From the NCBI GenBank assembly GCA_035628055.1, contig DASPKO010000059.1, forward strand, positions 1-6,510: DNA of 6,510 bases. Reading direction: 5' to 3'. This document shows, one piece after another, positions 1 to 4,750 of this stretch. Position numbers and translations under genes: made by a program. Every line of letters begins with the position of its first letter. The stretch's first letter is position 1. This DNA is from DASPKO01 sp035628055 (GTDB lineage: Bacteria; Planctomycetota; Phycisphaerae; Phycisphaerales; UBA1924). Below the pieces are notes generated by a model. The model was not told the DNA's origin. It was given only the letters and a program-made list of their open reading frames with translations, and did not search any database.

Positions 1-222
1 GAGGGTCTCCTGCGAGAGGTCCCGGACGGTTTCCGGACCTATCCGTCCCCGGCCCCACTTGGTGAGCTGGGCCCGCAGCACCGGGCCGAATGTCTGCCAC
101 AGCTCAAACCAGGCCGCTTGGTCGTTGTTCCGCAGCCGCGCAATGAAGTTGGTCGTCAGCGAGTTGAGCACCGTTGACCCTTGGCGTTCCGGCTGCGGCG
201 CTCCGGCCCCGTTCGGGCCCAT
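1..222 (-). CDS. Sigma-70 family (ECF-like) RNA polymerase sigma factor, N-terminal part, cut by window edge
   Basis: The minus strand is open from an ATG at 222 to the window edge, giving 74 codons with no stop. Residues 19-45 (LNSLTTNFIARLRNND, then AAWFELWQTFG) and the segment ending VRDLSQETL match the start of sigma region 2, where a helical stretch is followed by the D-L-x-Q-E-T-L signature. Such factors bring core RNA polymerase to a dedicated promoter set. Regions 2.4 and 4 lie outside the window, so promoter specificity and any fused domain cannot be judged. The start is uncertain: ATG 222 has no visible ribosome site, whereas a GTG at 171 has AAGGG (178-182) six bases upstream. I kept the longer form because the residues just before the GTG (GST) look like part of the conserved start of the family, from memory. 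The gene is transcribed divergently from the coiled-coil gene at 544. Family assignment is fairly sure; which sigma group is inference. Confidence 0.72.
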   Translation of the reverse strand, partial: MGPNGAGAPQPERQGSTVLNSLTTNFIARLRNNDQAAWFELWQTFGPVLRAQLTKWGRGRIGPETVRDLSQETL

Positions 223-543
223 CCGGGCGGGAAGGCCCCGCGAGCCCTGAATCGGGCCTGGACCCAGCGTTCTGGGCGCCGCGTCCTCACGGGAGACGGG
301 CTCCCGCGTGCAAGCGTATCACGCGTCCGCGTCCGGACCCGTCCGTACGGCCATTCCCGCGAACGTCCGACCCGGCGGGCGGGGCCTTCCCGGGGCGTGA
401 AATCCGCGCCCGGGCCTTCCCAACCAAGTGCCGACACAGCGCCGCGCGGGCGCGGGCGGGCCGCCGGGCATCGGGCCCGGGGCCACGGCCCGGGGGGACG
501 GCGAATCGTTCACACACGGGCGCATGCGCCGAGGAGAACACAC
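223..543. other. Divergent intergenic region between the sigma factor and coiled-coil genes
   Basis: This 321-bp GC-rich stretch must hold the promoters of both flanking genes, but I see no convincing -35/-10 pair on either strand. Several frames stay open across it, including an upstream extension of the coiled-coil gene's frame. Their translations are Arg/Pro/Gly/Ala-rich and look like chance open frames in GC-rich DNA. A perfect 12-bp palindrome (GGCGCATGCGCC, 519-530) abuts the Shine-Dalgarno site of the plus-strand gene. Confidence 0.5.
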
Positions 544-1536
544 ATGGCACTGACCAAGACGCTGGTAAGGGTGGGGGTCGTCGGGGGCATCGTGACGGTG
601 GCCGCGGTCGCGGTCGCCGGACCCCACCGCCTGTGCGCGGTGGTCGGGCAGGCCCGTTCCTCCATTAACGAGACGATCGACACCGCGGTTGGCGATCCGG
701 TGGCCCTCCGCGCCCAGCTCCGCGACCTCGAGGGCCAGTACCCCAAGCGGATCAGCGCGGTGCGGGCCGACCTGGCCCAGCTCCGCGAGCAGATCGGCCA
801 GCTCCGCCATGAGCAGGCCGTCGCCGCCCGCGTCGTCGCCCTCGCCCAGAGCGACCACCAGACCCTCACCGCCCAGCTCGATCGGGCGGGCGAGGCCCTG
901 ATCCAGACCGCCTCGTACGACTCGGAGAGTCCCGAGGTGGTGGTGGTCTTCAAGAGCGAGCGCCTGCCGGTGGCGGCCGCCCGCGTCAAGTGCGAGCAGA
1001 TCATCGCCACCGAGAACGCCTACTCCCAGCGCGCCGCCGACATCGAGCGCGACCTGGGCTACCTCACCCAGCAGGAGAGCCGCCTGGCCTCGCTGGTGAA
1101 CAAGCTCGAGACCGAGCGCACGACCTTCCAGGCCGAGCTCTGGCAGCTGGAGCGCAAGGTGGACGCCGTCGCCCGCAACGAGCGGATGATCCAGATCATG
1201 GAGCGCCGCCAGGCGATGCTCACCGAGCACGAGCGGTACCGGGGCACCAGCCTGGACAATGTCAAGACCAAGCTCGGCGAGCGCCTGGCCGCCCAGGAGT
1301 CGCGCCTCGAGTCCCTGGCCGGCACCACCCAGCAGGAGAACTACGAGCAGCAGGCCAAGCTGGAGATCTCGCGCCAGGCCCTGGCTCCCCGGGTCCCCGC
1401 CGAGGCCGACCGCCCGGCCCGCCCGGCCAAGCACATCATCGAGATCCATCCGCAGGAGGGCCCGCAACCCGAGCCGGCCCCCGCGGTAGAGAAGAGCGCT
1501 GAGAGCCTGGCGTCTCGCACGCCGGCCCAGCGCTGA
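544..1536 (+). CDS. Membrane-anchored coiled-coil protein of unknown function
   Basis: This encodes 330 residues. The ATG at 544 is chosen because GAGGAG (531-536) sits seven bases upstream and the hydrophobic N-terminus starts at once. Residues 1-9 carry K5 and R9, and residues 10-26 are a Gly/Val/Ala-rich hydrophobic segment, so a membrane anchor with the bulk outside the cytoplasm is likely by the positive-inside rule. An uncleaved or cleaved signal peptide cannot be separated by eye, and there is no lipobox. Residues about 52-115 and 150-280 are rich in Glu, Gln, Arg, Leu and Ala with heptad-like spacing, as in long coiled coils. They are broken by a short beta-like stretch (EVVVVFKSER, 131-140). 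The tail (281-330) is Pro/Ala/Glu-rich and probably disordered. I recall similar anchored coiled-coil proteins from Phycisphaerae, but no function is known to me. It appears monocistronic, with its own terminator directly downstream. Confidence 0.85.
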   Translation: MALTKTLVRVGVVGGIVTVAAVAVAGPHRLCAVVGQARSSINETIDTAVGDPVALRAQLRDLEGQYPKRISAVRADLAQLREQIGQLRHEQAVAARVVALAQSDHQTLTAQLDRAGEALIQTASYDSESPEVVVVFKSERLPVAAARVKCEQIIATENAYSQRAADIERDLGYLTQQESRLASLVNKLETERTTFQAELWQLERKVDAVARNERMIQIMERRQAMLTEHERYRGTSLDNVKTKLGERLAAQESRLESLAGTTQQENYEQQAKLEISRQALAPRVPAEADRPARPAKHIIEIHPQEGPQPEPAPAVEKSAESLASRTPAQR

Positions 1537-1595
1537 CCGAGGCGGGCCGGCTCTCCTGTCCGGACCCGCCACGACGACCGGTCAGCACCTTCGCG

Positions 1596-1633
1596 GCCGC
1601 TGCCACCACCAGCCGGGTGGCAGCGGCTTTTTT
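1596..1633 (+). terminator. Intrinsic terminator of the coiled-coil gene
   Basis: The arms GCCGCTGCCACC (1596-1607) and GGTGGCAGCGGC (1616-1627) form a perfect 12-bp stem with an 8-base loop. Six T residues (1628-1633) follow directly. It lies 59 bases past the stop codon at 1534-1536, in the right orientation. This is a classical Rho-independent terminator. Confidence 0.93.
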
Positions 1634-1672
1634 ATTGCTTGCCGGCCCCGCCGTTACCCCCGGCCCCGGGGC

Positions 1673-1813
1673 GCACGAGCCGCGAAGCGCCAGCGAGCGG
1701 TCATTCCTAGGGAGCCGCCGGTGGCGGAACCGCGAGCGCCAGCGAGCGGTCGCTCCTAGAGAGCCGCCCGGGGTCGCACGAGCCGCGAGCGCCAGCGAGC
1801 GGTCAGTAACCCC
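1673..1813. repeat. Three imperfect copies of a roughly 50-bp GC-rich repeat
   Basis: The core CCGCGAGCGCCAGCGAGCGG occurs at 1730-1749 and 1783-1802, and with one inserted A at 1680-1700. Core starts are 50 and 53 bp apart. The flanks repeat too: GCACGAG precedes copies 1 and 3, and CCTAGnGAGCCGCC follows copies 1 and 2 (1706-1719 and 1756-1768 area), while copy 3 diverges after the core. The core is partly self-complementary at its ends (CCGC...GCGG) but does not make a good continuous hairpin. Regular spacers and Cas genes are absent, so it is not CRISPR. I recall GAGCG(C)CAGCGAGCGG-like motifs as interspersed intergenic repeats in planctomycete genomes, but cannot check this here. Role unknown. 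Confidence 0.85.
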
Positions 1814-1860
1814 GAGAGTCTCAGGGCCGGGCGGACCATAATTGCAAAGGTGGCGCGCCA

Positions 1861-1916
1861 GCGCCCGCGGGGCGCCTGCCGGTGGGCCGCGGGAGACCGC
1901 TTCGAGCGCCCGCGGC
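1861..1916 (-). terminator. Possible lexA terminator: two GC-rich hairpins without a U tract
   Basis: Starting 25 bases past the lexA stop, GCCGCGGG (1886-1893) pairs with CCCGCGGC (1909-1916). Inside it CGCT (1898-1901) pairs with AGCG (1905-1908) around a TCG loop, with AGAC left as a bulge. A second stem follows: GCGCCC (1861-1866) with GGGCGC (1870-1875). No T-run follows on the minus strand, so this is either a U-less terminator of the kind proposed for GC-rich genomes or simply structured 3' DNA. Confidence 0.35.
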
Positions 1917-1941
1917 TCATGCGCCCGTGCCGAAGGCCGCC

Positions 1942-2556
1942 CTAGTACTTCCTGAGCACGCTCCGCACGATTCCCTGCACCCGCACGTCGCGGGTGATGA
2001 TCGGCTGGAACTCCGGGTTGGCCGGTTGGAGCCTCACCCGGTCCCCCTCGCGGTGGAAGGTCTTGAGGGTCGTCTCCCCGCTGGGAAGCAGGGCCACGAC
2101 GCGGTCGCCGTTGTTCGCCGCCTCCGTCCGCTCCACCAGCACATAGTCGCCGTCGAGGATTCCCTCGTCGCGCATCGATTCGCCCGTGACCCGCAGGGCG
2201 AACATCGCCCCCACCCGCCCGCTCCGCGGCCCGACGATGTCCATCAGGTCCAGCTCGTCGCGGTCCTCCACCTTCTCGATCGGCAGGCCCGCGGCGATCT
2301 TCCCCACGAGCGGGAAGCGCAGCGGCCGGTCCTCGTCCGGGACCGCGACGCCCTCAGCGATCGACAAAGAGCGAGCTTTGTTGGGGTCGCGCACCAAGGC
2401 GCCCTTTTTGATAAGCGCCTCGACGTGCTCGAAGACCGTGACCTTGCTCACGCCGATCTCGTCGGCCAGCTCCTGCATGGTCGGGGAGTAGCCATGCCGG
2501 AGACGACAATCCCGGATGAGCTGAAGGATGCGGAGCTGCTTGGGCGTGAGATTCAT
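1942..2556 (-). CDS. lexA: LexA repressor (SOS response regulator, self-cleaving)
   Basis: This encodes 204 residues, close to the 202-205 typical of LexA. It represses DNA-damage genes and is inactivated when RecA filaments trigger its self-cleavage. Residues 1-70 are the winged helix-turn-helix domain (LTPKQLRIL, YSPTMQELADEIGVSKVTVF, EALIKKGAL). The scissile bond is Ala89-Gly90 in VGKIAAGLPIE. The catalytic dyad is Ser127 (TGESMRDEGILDGDYVLV) and Lys165 (ETTLKTF), the S24-peptidase arrangement known for this family. The start at ATG 2556 is supported by GAGGA (2564-2568) seven bases upstream and by the standard length; an in-frame upstream extension to 2736 is Arg/Pro-rich and implausible. 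The recognition helix (GVSKVTVFEHVEAL) is one residue shorter than in Bacillus and E. coli LexA, so its operator may differ from the usual boxes. No clear canonical operator is visible upstream, although autorepression is expected. Confidence 0.96.
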   Translation of the reverse strand: MNLTPKQLRILQLIRDCRLRHGYSPTMQELADEIGVSKVTVFEHVEALIKKGALVRDPNKARSLSIAEGVAVPDEDRPLRFPLVGKIAAGLPIEKVEDRDELDLMDIVGPRSGRVGAMFALRVTGESMRDEGILDGDYVLVERTEAANNGDRVVALLPSGETTLKTFHREGDRVRLQPANPEFQPIITRDVRVQGIVRSVLRKY

Positions 2557-3067
2557 GGATGGGTCCTCGCGGATCGGGCTGGAAGGAACGGGAACTCGGG
2601 TCCGGGCGGGCGGGTGTGCCGCCGACGCGCCGGTCGCGGAGAAGCCTAAAGAGCGACCCCAGCGCCTCGGCCTGGTGCTCCAGCACCCGCTGGGCCCCCA
2701 GGAGCGCCGCCAGCGTGCGCGCGCCCGCCGACACACACACGCGGTCGCCCTCGTGTTCGGGGCGCAGGCCGGCGGCCGGGCCGGCCCGGTCGGTCAGGGC
2801 CGCCAGGCGACCGCCCCAGCGGCCCCCTGAGTGGCCCTGCCCCGGGTGGTTGCCGACCGACTCGACGCACATCGGAGAAGGCCCGCCGCGCACCGGCGCC
2901 TCGCCGTGGCGGGGCGTGAAGGGCCGCTCGCGCCGCGGCTGGCGACCGTCGCCGGCACCGGCCGCAGGGTGCGGCGCCATCTCCAGGCCACGGTCGGAAG
3001 GGAAGAACGCGTCGACAAAGTCGCCGCCGGGACCGAGCTTGACGAGCGGTTGAACGGGGCCGGGCAT
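2354..3067 (-). CDS. Possible small hypothetical protein upstream of, and overlapping, lexA
   Basis: An open frame of 237 codons begins at ATG 3067, with AAGGA (3075-3079) seven bases upstream, and runs co-directionally toward lexA. The first 95 or so residues are Gly/Pro/Arg-rich and probably disordered. Residues about 110-143 (VSAGARTLAALL, then RVLEHQAEALGSLFRLLRD) look like a real amphipathic helix. Third codon positions are strongly G/C down to about 2630, but first positions are nearly as GC-rich, so this alone is weak evidence. The frame does not stop before lexA: it continues about 203 nt into lexA in a different frame, and that part reads like a lexA shadow. A one-base shift in the GGGG run near 2660 would end the protein at 2646, before lexA. 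It could therefore be a genuine overlapping gene, a frameshifted gene, or an untranslated lexA leader. I do not recognise a family. Confidence 0.33.
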   Translation of the reverse strand: MPGPVQPLVKLGPGGDFVDAFFPSDRGLEMAPHPAAGAGDGRQPRRERPFTPRHGEAPVRGGPSPMCVESVGNHPGQGHSGGRWGGRLAALTDRAGPAAGLRPEHEGDRVCVSAGARTLAALLGAQRVLEHQAEALGSLFRLLRDRRVGGTPARPDPSSRSFQPDPRGPIHESHAQAAPHPSAHPGLSSPAWLLPDHAGAGRRDRREQGHGLRARRGAYQKGRLGARPQQSSLFVDR

Positions 3068-3096
3068 GGGGCTGTCCTTCGCGCGGGGCGCGTGGG

Positions 3097-3260
3097 TCAA
3101 GCCGGGTTCCACCCATTGTGTTTGAATCCTGCCGGTCCACGACAGGTTGTGAGTAGCTCAGCTATCGGCCGGTCAGAAGAGGAGTGTTCAAAAGCCCACT
3201 CGATTTGTTCGGTAGACGATAGCCGATCATCGACCACACGCAACCCCGTCGCGTAAGTTT
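3097..3260. promoter_or_regulatory. Lower-GC island between lexA side and glyA; probable promoter region
   Basis: From about 3110 to 3265 the base composition drops clearly below that of both flanks, as is usual for promoter DNA between divergent genes. Visible elements are inverted 7-mers GCTATCG (3161-3167) and CGATAGC (3217-3223), and TGTTC repeated directly at 3185 and 3206, 21 bp apart. On the minus strand TTGCGT, 16 bases, then TATCGT make a weak sigma-70-like pair toward lexA. None is strong enough to name as an operator. One minus frame across the island (ending at 3097) encodes peptide-like sequence with unbiased codons, described in the findings. Confidence 0.35.
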
Positions 3261-3366
3261 TTTCACCAGAACGCGGGATCGCGTCCCGGCGCAGTCCCCG
3301 TCGCGCACGCGCCGCGATCGGGGCGCGACACGGGGTCACTGCGCCGCCACGCACTACCATCATCGC

Positions 3367-4734
3367 ATGACCACCCTCGACCCAGGCCCGCGCCGCGCGA
3401 CGGGCCGAGCCGTTCCCAGCGGCGATGCGTCCCCGGCCGCGGGCGCGGCTCATCGCGCCGACCCCTTGGCCGACGGACTCCTCGAACTGCTTGGGCGCGA
3501 GGACCCCGAGATGGCCCGGCTGATGGGGCAGGAGCGTACCCGCCAGCAGCAGACCCTCGAGCTCATCGCCAGCGAGAACCACGTCTCCCCGGCGGTCATG
3601 CACGCCATGGGGTCGTGGCTGACCAACAAGTACGCCGAGGGGTATCCCGGGGCCCGGTACTACGGCGGGTGCGAGTTCCACGACCGGATCGAGGACCTGG
3701 CCCGCGAGCGGGCCAAACAGCTCTTCGGGTGCCGCTTCGCCAACGTGCAGCCCCACTCGGGCGCCCAGGCGAACATGGCGGTCTTCATGGCCCTGATGGT
3801 CCCGGGCGACACGTTCGCCAGCCTGGTGCTCAAGGACGGCGGGCACCTGTCGCATGGGATGAAGATCAACTTCTCGGGGGCGTATTTCAAGCCCGTGCAC
3901 TACCCGCTGCACTACGACCGGGCCAGCCCGCAGCACGAGCGGATCGATTATGAGGCCGTCCGGCGCGTCTGCCTCGAAGCCAGGCCCCAGGCGATCCTCT
4001 GCGGCTACTCGGCCTATCCACGCGTCATCGACTTTGCGCGCTTCCGCGCCATCGCCGACGAGTGCGGCGCCCTGCTGGTGGCGGACATCGCGCACATCGC
4101 CGGGCTGGTCGCCGCGGGCGTGCACCCCAGCCCGTTCCCCCACGCCCACGTGGTGACGACGACGACGCACAAGACGCTTCGCGGGCCGCGCGGCGGCCTG
4201 ATCCTGACCGACGACGCGGAGCTGGCGAAGAAGATCGACCGGGCGGTCTTCCCGGGCGTGCAGGGGGGGCCGCTGATGCACGTGATTGCGGCCAAGGCCG
4301 TCGCCTTCGGCGAGGCGCTGCGCCCCGCGTTCCGGGCCGACCAGGCGCAGACCGTGGCCAACGCGCGCGCGCTGGCGGCGGGGCTGGGGGCGCGCGGCTT
4401 CCGCATCACCTCGGGGGGCACCGACAACCACCTGATGCTCGTCGATCTGCGCGCCAAGTCCGAGGCGCTGACGGGCGCCGACGCCGAGACCTGGCTCGAG
4501 GCCGCGGGCCTCGTCTGCAACAAGAACGGCGTGCCGGACGATCCCCGCCCGCCGCGCGTCACCAGCGGGCTGCGTCTGGGCACGCCGGCGGTCACCACGC
4601 GCGGCCTGAAGGAGCCGGAGATGGCCGAGCTGGCCGGCTGGATCGACCGGGTGCTCTCGGCCGGCGGGGCGGGCGGGACGACCGAGGCGGTCCGTCGGGA
4701 CGTGCTGGCGATGTGCGCGCGATTCCCGCTCTAG
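3367..4734 (+). CDS. glyA: Serine hydroxymethyltransferase
   Basis: This encodes 455 residues of a cytoplasmic PLP enzyme that converts serine and tetrahydrofolate to glycine and 5,10-methylene-THF, the main one-carbon source for purine, thymidylate and methionine synthesis. The fold-type I signatures are all present: LELIASENHVS (64-74), NKYAEGYPGARYYGG (87-101), PHSGAQAN (129-136), DGGHLSHG (157-164) and DIAHIAGLV (240-248). The PLP lysine is Lys269 in VVTTTTHKTLRGPRGG, and the carboxylate-binding arginine is Arg403 in SGLRLGTPA. E. coli GlyA has 417 residues; most of the excess here is an N-terminal Ala/Pro/Arg-rich stretch (about residues 1-34) that aligns with nothing in the family. No Shine-Dalgarno sequence precedes ATG 3367, so translation may be leaderless or start later, for example at TTG 3466 (codon 34), which also lacks one. 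It faces lexA divergently and converges on the gene ending at 4751 with a 16-bp gap. Confidence 0.96.
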   Translation: MTTLDPGPRRATGRAVPSGDASPAAGAAHRADPLADGLLELLGREDPEMARLMGQERTRQQQTLELIASENHVSPAVMHAMGSWLTNKYAEGYPGARYYGGCEFHDRIEDLARERAKQLFGCRFANVQPHSGAQANMAVFMALMVPGDTFASLVLKDGGHLSHGMKINFSGAYFKPVHYPLHYDRASPQHERIDYEAVRRVCLEARPQAILCGYSAYPRVIDFARFRAIADECGALLVADIAHIAGLVAAGVHPSPFPHAHVVTTTTHKTLRGPRGGLILTDDAELAKKIDRAVFPGVQGGPLMHVIAAKAVAFGEALRPAFRADQAQTVANARALAAGLGARGFRITSGGTDNHLMLVDLRAKSEALTGADAETWLEAAGLVCNKNGVPDDPRPPRVTSGLRLGTPAVTTRGLKEPEMAELAGWIDRVLSAGGAGGTTEAVRRDVLAMCARFPL

Positions 4735-4750
4735 ACGCTGGCGCAGGGGC

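Noticed and set aside
181..543. Upstream in-frame extension of the coiled-coil gene by 121 codons
   Set aside because: The extension is Arg/Pro/Gly-rich, has no ribosome site, and the ATG at 544 has an excellent one followed at once by a membrane segment.
319..1572. 417-codon open frame antisense to the coiled-coil gene
   Set aside because: It is Leu/Gly/Ala-rich mirror sequence of a confident gene, as expected in GC-rich DNA.
1673..1813. CRISPR array
   Set aside because: The inter-core segments are themselves similar, copies are few and diverged, and no cas gene is present.
1617..1841. 74-codon plus frame over the repeat region
   Set aside because: Its coding sequence is mostly the three nucleotide repeats and its start overlaps the terminator stem.
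2831..3256. Plus-strand frame of 141 codons starting at GTG, antisense to the frame upstream of lexA
   Set aside because: It has no ribosome site and its last third crosses the lower-GC promoter-like island; the opposite strand has the better start signal. It cannot be fully excluded.
3238..3263. Terminator-like hairpin before the T-run at 3258-3263
   Set aside because: Only a 4-bp stem (ACGC/GCGT) with a 9-base loop can be drawn, and no plus-strand gene ends upstream of it.
3097..4431. 444-codon minus-strand frame covering glyA
   Set aside because: Everything inside glyA is the antisense shadow of conserved enzyme codons; only its tail beyond glyA was kept, as a finding.
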